Shown piece by piece: positions 6,751 through 15,900 of a stretch of 20,411 bases of DNA. The stretch is from positions 1 to 20,411 of the forward strand of contig CAYTRH010000036.1 in assembly GCA_964440155.1 (NCBI GenBank), given 5' to 3'. The stretch comes from PFJX01 sp964440155 (GTDB taxonomy: Bacteria > Pseudomonadota > Gammaproteobacteria > Burkholderiales > Thiobacillaceae). Under the pieces are notes generated by a model. It had not been told where the DNA came from. It did no database searches and saw nothing but the letters and a program-made list of their open reading frames with translations. The position numbers were made by a program, and so were the translations under genes. The first letter of the stretch is position 1. The number at the start of each line of letters is the position of its first letter.

Positions 6751-8871
6751 AACTTCCAACAACTCGCCAATTTCATCTGGTCCGTCGCCGATCTGCTGCG
6801 CGGGCCCTATCGCCCGCCGCAGTACGAGCGCGTGATGCTGCCGCTCACCGTGCTGCGCCGCTTCGATGCCGTGCTGGCGCCCAGCAAGGCGGCCGTGCTC
6901 AAGCGGTATGAAGAGCTCGAGGCCAAGAAAATCCCGAACATCGACGCCATCCTCAACAACCTGGCCAAGGATGAGGACGGCAACCCCCTGGGCTTCCATA
7001 ACCACAGCCCGCTCGACTTCGCCAAGCTCAAGGGCGATCCCGACCACATCGGCCGCCATCTCGCCGACTACATCGCCGGCTTCTCCGAGAACATCCGCAG
7101 GATCTTCGAGCGCTTCGAGTTCGACAAGGAAATCGAGAAGCTCGAAGAGTCCAACCGCCTGTATCAGGTGGTCGCCCAGTTCGCCGAGATCGACCTGCAT
7201 CCCAGGCGCGTCGACAACATCACCATGGGGCTGGTGTTCGAAGACCTGATCCGGCGCTTCAACGAAGCCGCCAACGAAACGGCGGGCGATCATTTCACCC
7301 CGCGCGAAGTCATCCAGCTGATGGTCAACCTGCTGCTAGAACCGGACACCCACGTGCTCACGCAGGCCGGCGTCATCGTCACCATCTGCGACCCCGCCTG
7401 CGGCACCGGCGGCATGCTGGCCGAAGCGCAGAACTGGATCCGCGCCCACAACGGCGAGGCCACGGTCAAGGTCTTCGGGCAGGACTACAACCCGCGCTCC
7501 TATGCCGTGGCCGCGTCCGATCTCTTGATCAAGGGCCACAAGGACGGCCAGGTGGTGCTGGGCAACACCCTCACCGACGACCCCTTCCCGGACCAGCGCT
7601 TCGACTACCTGCTGGCCAACCCGCCCTTCGGCGTGGACTGGAAGGCGGAGAAAAAGATCATCGACCGCTGGCCCAACTTCCGCGGCTACGGCGGCAAGCT
7701 GCCGCGCATCAACGACGGCGCCCTGCTGTTCCTGCTCTACATGATCAGCAAGTTCCAGGACCACACGCCGGGCAACCGCGACAAGCCCGGCTCGCGCGCG
7801 GCCATCGTGTTCAACGGCTCGCCGCTGTTCACCGGCGGCGCCGGCAGCGGCGAGAGCGAAACCCGCCGCTGGATCATCGAGCGCGACCAGCTCGAAGCCA
7901 TCGTCGCCCTGCCCGAACAGATGTTCTACAACACCGGCATCGGCACCTTCATCTGGGTGGTCACCAACCGCAAGGCCGCCACTCGCCGCGGCAAGATCCA
8001 GCTCATCGACGCCCGCGAGCGCTACACGCCGATGAAGCGCAGCCTGGGCGACAAGCGCCGCACCCTCGACCCGGCGGCCATCGACGCCATCACCCGCGAA
8101 CACGGCGCTTTTGCGAACACCCCCACCAGCCGCGTGTTCGACAACACCGACTTCGGCTACCGCCGCATCACCGTGCTGCGCCCGCTGCGCCTGCGCTTCC
8201 AGATCACCGATGACGCCCGCGAACGCTTCCTCGACACCTGCCCCGAGCTGTACGACGCCTTCGAGGCCGTGCAGGACGCGCTGGGCACCGAGCCCCGGCT
8301 GGACTGGAACGACATTTGGGCCACCGTTGAAAAGGTGTTCAAAACCCTACCCGACGGTATCGAAGGCTGGGCCAGGGGCGCCAAGGGCACGGCGCAGAAG
8401 AAGACCTTCCGCGACTGCTTCACCGTGGTGGACCCCGAGGCCGCGCCGGTCATCGCCAAACACCACAAGATCGAGCCGCTGGACCGCGCCGCCTTGTTCC
8501 CCGGCCAGACGCTGCCCGCCGACCTCGGCAAGGATGATCTGCACGCGTTGCTGGGCCTGCACGCCGACGGCAAGGGCAAGCACATCAAGTACGAACCCGA
8601 CCCGGCGCTCAAGGACGCCGAGAACATCCCGCTGAAGGAAGACATCGCCAGCTACTTCCTGCGCGAAGTGCGCCCCTACGTCGCCGATGCCTGGATCGAC
8701 CGCGAGACGCTCGACGAGCAGGATGGCGGCATCGGCAAGGTGGGCTACGAGATCAACTTCAACCGCGTGTTCTTTCAGTATCAGCCGCCGCGCCCGCTGG
8801 AAGTGATCGACGCCGAACTGGCCGAGGTGGAGAAGCGGATTCTGGCCTTGCTGCGGGAGGTTACGGAGTGA
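6742..8871 (+). CDS. hsdM: Type I restriction-modification DNA methyltransferase subunit
   Basis: N6-adenine methyltransferase subunit of a type I restriction system. Two HsdM with one HsdS form the modification enzyme, and adding HsdR gives the restriction complex. The 709-residue protein has an HsdM N-terminal helical domain (about 1-170), then FTPREV, the AdoMet-binding motif I DPACGTGGM (217-225), the catalytic motif IV NPPF (293-296) and GDKRRTL. A long C-terminal region continues to a final helix that usually contacts HsdS. It is longer than many HsdM proteins (about 500-550 residues) because of an extended C-terminal part. AGGG lies 8 nt before the ATG. Its stop overlaps the hsdS start (GTGA). 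Confidence 0.95.
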   Translation: MSTNFQQLANFIWSVADLLRGPYRPPQYERVMLPLTVLRRFDAVLAPSKAAVLKRYEELEAKKIPNIDAILNNLAKDEDGNPLGFHNHSPLDFAKLKGDPDHIGRHLADYIAGFSENIRRIFERFEFDKEIEKLEESNRLYQVVAQFAEIDLHPRRVDNITMGLVFEDLIRRFNEAANETAGDHFTPREVIQLMVNLLLEPDTHVLTQAGVIVTICDPACGTGGMLAEAQNWIRAHNGEATVKVFGQDYNPRSYAVAASDLLIKGHKDGQVVLGNTLTDDPFPDQRFDYLLANPPFGVDWKAEKKIIDRWPNFRGYGGKLPRINDGALLFLLYMISKFQDHTPGNRDKPGSRAAIVFNGSPLFTGGAGSGESETRRWIIERDQLEAIVALPEQMFYNTGIGTFIWVVTNRKAATRRGKIQLIDARERYTPMKRSLGDKRRTLDPAAIDAITREHGAFANTPTSRVFDNTDFGYRRITVLRPLRLRFQITDDARERFLDTCPELYDAFEAVQDALGTEPRLDWNDIWATVEKVFKTLPDGIEGWARGAKGTAQKKTFRDCFTVVDPEAAPVIAKHHKIEPLDRAALFPGQTLPADLGKDDLHALLGLHADGKGKHIKYEPDPALKDAENIPLKEDIASYFLREVRPYVADAWIDRETLDEQDGGIGKVGYEINFNRVFFQYQPPRPLEVIDAELAEVEKRILALLREVTE

Positions 8872-10091
8872 GTGCTGTCCGCTATCCAGCTCACTGGACT
8901 AGCCAGAAACTGAAGTACGTCGCCTCGCTTCGAAGCGGAGAGGGGATTACCTCCGACGATATTTCAGACGCTGGCGAGTATCCGGTCTACGGCGGAAATG
9001 GCGTCCGAGGTTACACGTCGAGCTATACCCACGACGGAACGTACCCGCTAATCGGTCGCCAAGGTGCGCTTTGCGGAAACATCAACTACGCGTCCGGAAA
9101 GTTCTGGGCGTCCGAGCACGCTGTCGTTGTGAGTGTTCGCCGCAGCCACGTAGTTCGCTGGCTCGGCGAAGTGTTGCGGTCGATGAATCTAAATCAGTAC
9201 TCCCAGTCTGCCGCGCAACCTGGGATCAGTGTGGAGGTCATCGAAAACCTCCCGATTCCTGTTCCCCCTGAACCCGAACAGGAAGCCATCGCCGCATTCC
9301 TCGACCGTGAAACCGCCCGCATCGACGCGCTGATCGCCGAGAAGGAACGCATGCTGGCGCTGTTGGAAGAAAAGCGCGCCACCCTCATCAGCCGCGTCGT
9401 CACCCGCGGCCTCGACCCCAACGCCCCGCTCAAACCCTCCGGCCAGGAATGGCTGGGCGAGATTCCGGCGCATTGGGGTTTACGACGTCTGAAGTATCTC
9501 GCTGAGGTTCGGGGCGGATTGACGCTGGGTAAACAATATTCCGGCGAATTGGTGGAGTGCCCGTATCTGCGCGTCGCAAATGTACAGGATGGATACCTCA
9601 AGTTGGACGACATATTGACAGTTGATGTGCCTGCCTCGGAGGTCGCATCGAACCTTCTGGCAAATGGCGACGTGCTGATGAACGAGGGAGGTGACATCGA
9701 CAAGCTCGGCAGGGGCTGCGTTTGGCGAAACGAGATCGCGCCTTGCCTCCATCAGAACCACGTTTTTGCTGTCAGGCCGCATTCTGTTGATTCTGATTGG
9801 CTCGCGCTTTGGACATCGACGCTCCAGGCAAAGCGCTATTTCGAAAGCCGAGCTAAGCGCTCGACCAATCTTGCATCCATATCCGGATCGAACATCAAGG
9901 AGTTTCTTGTTCCCTTGCCGCCGGTAAGCGAGCAGCTCGCAATCCAACAGTTCCTGGCCATCAGGCATACGCGGCTTGAGGCGCTCCGCGAAGAACTGCG
10001 AGACTCGCTACGCCTGCTTACCGAACGCCGCGCCGCTCTGATCACCGCCGCCGTTACTGGCCAAATCCCGCTGGAGGCCATGGCCACATGA
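8868..10091 (+). CDS. hsdS: Type I restriction-modification specificity subunit
   Basis: The DNA-recognition subunit that sets the target for both methylation and cleavage. The 407-residue protein shows the two-fold HsdS plan. Target recognition domain 1 spans about 1-134 (opens YPAHWTSQKLKYVASLRSG). Central conserved helix 1 spans about 134-185 (EQEAIAAFLDRETARIDALI...). Domain 2 spans about 190-350 (opens IPAHWGLRRLKYLAEVRGG). Conserved helix 2 spans about 353-400 (SEQLAIQQFLAIRHTRLEAL). It starts with GTG inside the hsdM stop, with GGGAGG about 7 nt upstream. Both recognition domains are visibly less GC-rich than the conserved helices and flanking genes, as is usual for domain-swapping HsdS. 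The recognition sequence cannot be predicted by eye. Confidence 0.95.
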   Translation: MSAVRYPAHWTSQKLKYVASLRSGEGITSDDISDAGEYPVYGGNGVRGYTSSYTHDGTYPLIGRQGALCGNINYASGKFWASEHAVVVSVRRSHVVRWLGEVLRSMNLNQYSQSAAQPGISVEVIENLPIPVPPEPEQEAIAAFLDRETARIDALIAEKERMLALLEEKRATLISRVVTRGLDPNAPLKPSGQEWLGEIPAHWGLRRLKYLAEVRGGLTLGKQYSGELVECPYLRVANVQDGYLKLDDILTVDVPASEVASNLLANGDVLMNEGGDIDKLGRGCVWRNEIAPCLHQNHVFAVRPHSVDSDWLALWTSTLQAKRYFESRAKRSTNLASISGSNIKEFLVPLPPVSEQLAIQQFLAIRHTRLEALREELRDSLRLLTERRAALITAAVTGQIPLEAMAT

Positions 10092-11239
10092 CCACCGTCG
10101 CCGCCTCCATCCCGGTATTGCGTTGGGCCGCGCAGCGGGCGCGGCTCGACGACATCGCCATCGAGCGGCGTTTTCCCAAATGGCCGCTTTGGCTAGCGGG
10201 CGAGGCGCAACCGACCTTGCGACAACTGGAGGCGTTTGCGCGCTGGACCCATACACCCATCGGCTACTTCTTCCTGCCGCAGCCGCCCGAGCTGCGCTTG
10301 CCGGTGCCTGACTTCCGCACGGTGCGGGATGCGGAACTGCTCGAACCGAGCAGCGATCTGCTGGACACCCTCTTCCTCTGCCAGCAGCGGCAAGAGTGGT
10401 ATCGCGATCATGCCCGCCTGCATGGCCTGCCGCGTCTGGCCTTCGTGGGCAGCGTCAGCGTGCAGACTGCGCCGGAAGCGGTGGCCGAGACCATGCGCGC
10501 CAGCCTGGGGATGTCCATTGCGGACCGGCAGCGGGTACCCACCTGGACCGATGCGCTGCGCGAGTTGATCGCCAAGGCCGAAGCGGCGGGCGTGCTGGTG
10601 ATGGCCAGCTCCATCGTCGGCAGCAACAGCCATCGCAGGCTGCGGATCGAAGAGTTTCGCGGCTTCGCGCTGGCAGATGACCTGGCCCCGCTGGTGTTTC
10701 TCAATGCCGCCGACAGCAAGGCCGCGCAGATGTTCACGCTGGCGCACGAACTGGCGCATCTCTGGCTCGGCGAGAGCGGTGTTGTCAATCCTGTAGCCGG
10801 CGAGGTGCCGAACCAGCAGATCGAGCGCTGGTGCAACCGTGTGGCCGCTGAACTGCTGATGCCGCTGGAGGATGTGCGTCGAGCCCATGCGCCCGATGCC
10901 GATATCGGTACCGAGATGCAGCGACTGGCCCGGCTGTTCAAGGTGAGCACCTTGGTCGCGTTGCGCCGTCTGTGCGATGCAGGGTTCATCGACCAGCCGA
11001 CCCTGTGGCAGTGCTATCGCGAGGAGCTGGAGCGCATCCGCATGCTGGATCGTGGCGGTAGCGGCGGCGGGGATTTCTATCGCACCCTGGGGGCACGCAC
11101 GGGCAAGCGCTTTGCCCGTGCGGTGCTGGCCAGCACGTTGGAGGGGCAGACCCTGTTTCAGGATGCCTTCCGCATGCTGGGCGTGCGCAAGACCGCCACG
11201 TTTTATGAAGCGGCGCGCGAGCTGGGAGTGATGCGGTGA
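10088..11239 (+). CDS. ImmA/IrrE family metallopeptidase with degenerate Xre-type N-terminus
   Basis: A 383-residue COG2856-type protein. The zinc-peptidase motif is HELAH (220-224), with E255 in AAELLMP as the probable third ligand. The N-terminal 60-70 residues resemble a worn Xre helix-turn-helix (FPKWPLWLAGEAQPTLRQLEAFA followed by HTPIGYFFLP), the layout usual in this family. Relatives such as ImmA and IrrE cleave repressors, and several act in toxin-antitoxin modules. The start overlaps the hsdS stop (ATGA), and its stop overlaps the next gene, a PIN-like protein. That pairing recurs across bacteria and suggests a protease-regulated toxin module. The substrate is unknown; the neighbour is the first candidate. 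Confidence 0.85.
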   Translation: MTTVAASIPVLRWAAQRARLDDIAIERRFPKWPLWLAGEAQPTLRQLEAFARWTHTPIGYFFLPQPPELRLPVPDFRTVRDAELLEPSSDLLDTLFLCQQRQEWYRDHARLHGLPRLAFVGSVSVQTAPEAVAETMRASLGMSIADRQRVPTWTDALRELIAKAEAAGVLVMASSIVGSNSHRRLRIEEFRGFALADDLAPLVFLNAADSKAAQMFTLAHELAHLWLGESGVVNPVAGEVPNQQIERWCNRVAAELLMPLEDVRRAHAPDADIGTEMQRLARLFKVSTLVALRRLCDAGFIDQPTLWQCYREELERIRMLDRGGSGGGDFYRTLGARTGKRFARAVLASTLEGQTLFQDAFRMLGVRKTATFYEAARELGVMR

Positions 11240-11730
11240 GCTACCTGCTCGACGCCAACGTCTTTATTCAGGCGAAGAACCTGCATTACGGCCTTGATTT
11301 CTGCCCCGCCTTCTGGGCGTGGCTGATCGAGAACAACGAAAACCGGAAGGTTTTCAGCATCGACAAGGTGGCCGACGAGATCAATGCCGGGGACGACGAG
11401 TTGACCGCCTGGGCACGTGAACAAGGCCATGGGCTGTTTCTGAAGACCGATGCAGCCGCCGCCGCGCAATTCGGCAAGGTCAGCGGCTGGACGGCCGAGC
11501 AGCAATACGAGCCGGCCGCCATCAATACCTTCTTGCAAGTCGCCGATTTTTACCTGATCGCCCATGCGGTGGCAGGCGGACATGTGGTGGTGACGCACGA
11601 GACTCCCGCCAACTCGACCAGGCGCATCAAGATCCCCAATGTCTGCATCGGGCTGGGTCTGCGTTTCATGACGCCCTACGAAATGCTGCGGCGAGAAAAG
11701 GCGAGATTCGTTTTGGGAGGAACGACATGA
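11236..11730 (+). CDS. DUF4411 PIN-like protein, probable toxin
   Basis: A 164-residue protein whose start LLDANVFIQA puts an acidic residue (D6) where VapC/PIN ribonucleases bind metal. Further conserved-looking acids lie in DKVADEI and VADFYLIAHA, and VVVTHETP occupies the place of the last PIN strand. This is the pattern of the DUF4411 family, a PIN-fold group often encoded next to ImmA/IrrE peptidases. If active it would cut RNA in the cytoplasm. It starts with GTG inside the upstream stop (GTGA) with GGGAG nearby, so the two are made together. RNase activity is inferred from fold-level motifs only. Confidence 0.8.
   Translation: MSYLLDANVFIQAKNLHYGLDFCPAFWAWLIENNENRKVFSIDKVADEINAGDDELTAWAREQGHGLFLKTDAAAAAQFGKVSGWTAEQQYEPAAINTFLQVADFYLIAHAVAGGHVVVTHETPANSTRRIKIPNVCIGLGLRFMTPYEMLRREKARFVLGGTT
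11715..11720 (+). promoter_or_regulatory. Strong ribosome binding site before the 14-codon ORF
   Basis: GGGAGG six bases before the ATG at 11727 is the best Shine-Dalgarno sequence in the accessory block. It drives a very short ORF, not fic directly, while the sequence just ahead of the fic ATG has only a weak AAGG. This suggests that ribosomes load here and reach fic by coupling. Confidence 0.6.
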
Positions 11731-11771
11731 AAGCCACGAGCAAAGCTGCCGCCAAGGCGCTGGCCCCATGA
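11727..11771 (+). CDS. 14-codon ORF linking the PIN-like gene and fic
   Basis: Reads MKATSKAAAKALAP then stop. Its ATG overlaps the stop of the PIN-like gene (ATGA at 11727-11730) and its own TGA overlaps the fic ATG (ATGA at 11768-11771). With the strong ribosome binding site ahead of it, it is well placed to be translated. The Lys/Ala-rich peptide belongs to no family I recognise. It may be a coupling leader, the remnant of a larger gene with an internal deletion, or a genuine micropeptide. Placement is seen; function is unknown. Confidence 0.45.
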   Translation: MKATSKAAAKALAP

Positions 11772-12901
11772 AACTCGAAGCCTTCCGCGCCGGCCGCTGG
11801 GTGCAGCGCTACCAGTACAAGAGCTTCGGGCCTGTCCCGGTCAACCACGAGTGGACCTGGGAGGATCCGACCATCAACGCCCTGCTGGAGCAGGCGACCC
11901 GCGCGCTCGGCGAGCTGAATGCCTTTTCGTTGATCGTGCCGGATGTTGATCTGTTCATCGAGATGCACGTGGTCAAGGAGGCGCAGACTTCCAGCAAGAT
12001 CGAGGGCACGCAGACCGGCATCGACGAGGCGCTGATGCCGGAGGCGCAGATACGCCCCGAAAAGCGCGATGACTGGCGCGAGGTGCGCAACTACATCGAG
12101 GCGGTCAACACCGCCGTGGCCGAGCTGAAGACCCTGCCGCTATCCAACCGGCTGCTAAAACAGACCCATGCCATCCTGATGCGCGGCGTGCGCGGCGAAC
12201 ACAAGCTGCCGGGCGAGTTCCGCACCAGCCAGAACTGGATCGGCGGCTCAAACCTGACCGACGCCACCTTCATCCCCCCGCATGCGGAGGGCGTGGCCGA
12301 GCTGATGAGCGATCTCGAAAAGTTCTGGCACAACGAGGACATCGTCGTGCCGCATCTGGTGCGTGCGGCCATCAGCCATTACCAGTTCGAGACCATACAC
12401 CCGTTTCTCGACGGCAACGGCCGCATCGGGCGGCTGCTGATCCCCCTCTATCTGATCAGCCACGGCCTGCTGGACAAGCCTTCGCTGTATCTGTCCGACT
12501 TCTTCGAGCGCAATCGGGCGAGCTATTACGACGCGCTGATGCGGGTGCGGGTGAGCAACGATCTGATCCACTGGGTGTGCTTCTTTCTGAACGGCGTCGC
12601 CCAGACCGCCACCAAGGGGCGGGATGTGTTCCGCCAGATCCTGGCCCTGCGCCATCAGGCCGAGCAGGCCGCCGCCTCGCTGGGTAAGCGGGCAGGTAGC
12701 GCGCGCCAGGCGCTGAATCTGCTCTACCGCAAGCCGGTGATCGAGGCCGCCGATCTGGAGCGCGCTCTGGACATCAGCACCCCAACGGCCAACGCGCTGA
12801 TCAAGGCATTGATCGGCAAGGGAATCCTGATCGAGATCACCGGGCAACAACGCGGGCGCGTGTATTCATTCGATGCTTACCTGAAGCTGTTCTTAAGTTA
12901 A
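11768..12901 (+). CDS. Fic-domain protein, class II, with C-terminal winged helix
   Basis: A 377-residue Fic protein, predicted to attach AMP (or another nucleotide-derived group) to hydroxyl side chains of target proteins. The catalytic loop HPFLDGNGRIGR (211-222) is complete, with H211 and both arginines. N-terminal to it is the auto-inhibitory helix motif SSKIEGT with E79, which defines class II Fic proteins that restrain their own activity. Residues about 1-60 are the usual Fic N-terminal domain, and about 300-377 look like a winged helix-turn-helix (AADLERALDISTPTANALIKAL...RGRVYSFDAY). It ends 51 bp before hsdR. The target is unknown. Similar solo Fic proteins often sit in or beside type I restriction loci. 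Confidence 0.93.
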   Translation: MKLEAFRAGRWVQRYQYKSFGPVPVNHEWTWEDPTINALLEQATRALGELNAFSLIVPDVDLFIEMHVVKEAQTSSKIEGTQTGIDEALMPEAQIRPEKRDDWREVRNYIEAVNTAVAELKTLPLSNRLLKQTHAILMRGVRGEHKLPGEFRTSQNWIGGSNLTDATFIPPHAEGVAELMSDLEKFWHNEDIVVPHLVRAAISHYQFETIHPFLDGNGRIGRLLIPLYLISHGLLDKPSLYLSDFFERNRASYYDALMRVRVSNDLIHWVCFFLNGVAQTATKGRDVFRQILALRHQAEQAAASLGKRAGSARQALNLLYRKPVIEAADLERALDISTPTANALIKALIGKGILIEITGQQRGRVYSFDAYLKLFLS

Positions 12902-12952
12902 GGCATGCCGATTTTCTTTAACTATAGGTCGGATTAAGTAAAGGATGAGGCC
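12902..12952 (+). promoter_or_regulatory. AT-rich gap ahead of hsdR, possible promoter
   Basis: This 51-bp stretch is the only real gap in the restriction locus and is markedly AT-rich for this genome (ATTTTCTTTAACTATAGG, then GGATTAAGTAAAGG). TATAGG at 12923-12928 or TAACTA at 12919-12924 could serve as a -10 box, but no -35 box lies at standard spacing. It contains the palindrome GGCATGCC (12902-12909). AGGATGAGG just before the hsdR ATG is the ribosome binding site. Confidence 0.35.
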
Positions 12953-15900
12953 ATGAAATCCACCAGCGAAGCCGCGTTCGAAACCGCGATCGAGGCGGCC
13001 TTGCTGGCCGATGGCTACACGCGGGTCGATGGCAAGGGCTTCGACCGCGAGCGGGCGATCTTCCCCGACGAGGCGCTGGCCTTCATTCGCGCCACGCAAG
13101 GCAAAGTGTGGGAGAAGCTGGAAGCGCTGCACGGCGAGCAGACCGGCGCGCGGGTGCTGGAATCGCTCACCAAATGGCTGGATACCCATGGCGCACTGGC
13201 CACGCTGCGCCATGGCTTCAAGTGCTACGGCCGCACGCTGCGGGTGGCCTTCTTCCGCCCCGCGCACGGCCTGAACCCGGAGTTGGAGGCGCACTACCAG
13301 GCCAACCGGCTGGGGCTGACCCGCCAACTGCACTACAGCCCGAAGTCGGAGAAGTCGCTGGACGTGGTGCTGTCGGTCAACGGCATCCCGGTGGTGACGC
13401 TGGAGCTGAAGAACCCCATGAGCGGCCAGACGGCGGCCAATGCCATCCACCAGTACCGTCACGACCGCGACCCGCGCGAGCCGATCTTCCGCTTCGCCAA
13501 GCGCACCCTGGTGCATTTCGCGGTGGACACCGACGCGGCACACATGACCACGCGCCTGGCGGGGGCTTCGACCCATTTCCTGCCCTTCAACCGGGGTATG
13601 GACGGCGGCGCCGGCAACCCGCCAGATCGTGAGGGCCGCAACTACAAGACGGCCTACCTGTGGGAAGAGGTGCTCGCCCGCGATAGCCTGCTCGACCTGC
13701 TCGCCCGCTTCCTGCATCTGGATATGGAAGAGAAGACCACGGACGAGGGCAGGAAGGTCCGCAAGGAAAGCCTGATCTTTCCGCGCTATCACCAGTTGCA
13801 GGCCGTGCGGGAACTGGTGGCGGCATCCGCCCGCGAGGGCGTGGGACACAACTACCTGGTCGAGCATTCGGCCGGCAGCGGCAAGAGCAACACCATTGCC
13901 TGGCTGGCGCATCGCCTGTCCAGCCTGCACGACGAATGCGACGAGCGGGTGTTCGACAGCGTGGTGGTGATCACCGACCGCGTGGTGCTCGATCGCCAGT
14001 TGCAGGACACCATCTACCAGTTCGATCACCGCCAGGGCGTGGTGCAGAAGATCGACGAGGATTCGCGCCAGCTCGCCGAAGCGCTGGAAGCCGGCGTGCC
14101 GATCATCATCACCACGCTACAGAAGTTTCCGTTCGTGTCCGGGCAGCTGGCCAGGCTCAACGAGGAGCGTGGCGAGGGCAGCAAGAGCCATCTGCCCACG
14201 CGCAAGTACGCGGTGATCATCGACGAGGCGCACAGCTCGCAGTCGGGCGAGACGGCCACGGAGTTGAAGGGCGTGCTCGGGGGCGCCGAGTTGCGCCAGC
14301 GGGCGCAGGAGATGGCCGAAGAGGAAGACGAAGTCGAGCTGGAACGCCTGTTCCGCTCCATGGCCAAGCGCGGCAAACAGCCGAACATGAGCTTTTTTGC
14401 CTTCACCGCCACGCCCAAGCACAAGACGCTGGCGATCTTCGGCCGGAGCGGCGAGCCCTTCCACCGCTACACCATGCGCCAGGCCATCGAGGAAGGCTTC
14501 ATCGAGGACGTGCTGAAGAACTACGTCACCTACAAAACCTACTACAGGCTGCTCAAGAAGGCCGAGGACGACCCGAACGTCGAGCGCAAGAAGGCGGCCA
14601 AGGCGCTAGCCCGCTTCATGCGCCTGCACCCGCACAACATCGGCCAGAAGACCGAGGTGATGGTGGAACACTTCCAGCGCTTCACCCGCCACAAGATCGG
14701 CGGGCACGCCAAGGCGATGGTGGTGACCGGCTCGCGGCTGGAAGCGGTGGGCTACAAGCAGGAATTCGACCGCTACATCCAGGAGAAGGGCTACCCCATC
14801 AAGAGCCTCGTGGCGTTCTCGGGCACCGTGCAAGACGACAGGATCCCGGAAAAGCTCTACACCGAGGTCGAAATGAACGCCGGCATCAAGGAAAAGGAGC
14901 TACCCGACACCTTCGCCAAACCGGAATTCCGCGTACTGCTGGTGGCCGAGAAGTATCAGACCGGATTTGATCAGCCATTGCTGCACACGATGTATGTGGA
15001 CAAACGACTGGCAGGCATTCAGGCCGTGCAGACGCTGTCGCGCCTGAACCGCACCCACCCGCTCAAGGACGACACCTTCGTGCTGGACTTCGTCAACGAC
15101 CCCGCCGAGATCCAGGCAGCCTTCCGCCAGTACTACGAAGGCGCGGTCATGGGCGAGCAGGTCGATCCCGACAGGCTCTACGAAGTCAAGGCCGAGCTCG
15201 ACGCCTCGGGCATCTATTTGCAGACCGAGGTGGCCGACTTCGCCCGTGTGTTCTTCGCGCCCAAGCGCCGTCAGAGTCCCGGCGACCACAAGACCATGAA
15301 CGCGATTCTGGATCAGGCGGTCGCGCGCTTCGTGCAGTTGCAGACCACGGCGGAAGAAGAAGCCGAACTTTGGCGCGGCAAGCTGCACGCCTTTCGCAAT
15401 CTGTACGGCTTCCTGAGTCAGGTGATCCCGTACCAGGACAGCGACCTGGAAAAGCTGTTCACCTATCTGCGCCATCTCGCGCTGAAGCTGCCCAAACGCA
15501 AAAGCGGGCCGGGCTACCAGTTCGACGAGGAAGTCGAACTCGACTACTACCGCCTACAGAAGATCAGCGAGGACTCGATCAGCCTCCATGAGGGTTACGC
15601 GAAGCCGCTGGATGGCCCGCGCGAGGTGGGATCGGGGATGGTGCATGAGGAGCATGTGGCCCTGTCGCGCCTGATCGACATCATCAACGAGCGCTTCGGC
15701 GGCGACCTCAACGACGCAGATCAGCTCTTCTTCGACCAGATCGCCGAGGCTGCCATCCAGAACGAGTCGCTCAGGATGGCGGCAGGGGTCAATCCGCTCG
15801 ACAAGTTTCAGTTGGTGTTCCGCCAAGTGTTGGAGTCGCTCTTCGTCGAACGCATGGAGTTGAACGAGGAACTCTTCGCCGACTACATGGGCAGACCCGA

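Noticed and set aside
12893..14029. 378-codon minus-strand frame over the hsdR 5' part
   Set aside because: Antisense to the clearly coding HsdR nuclease domain.
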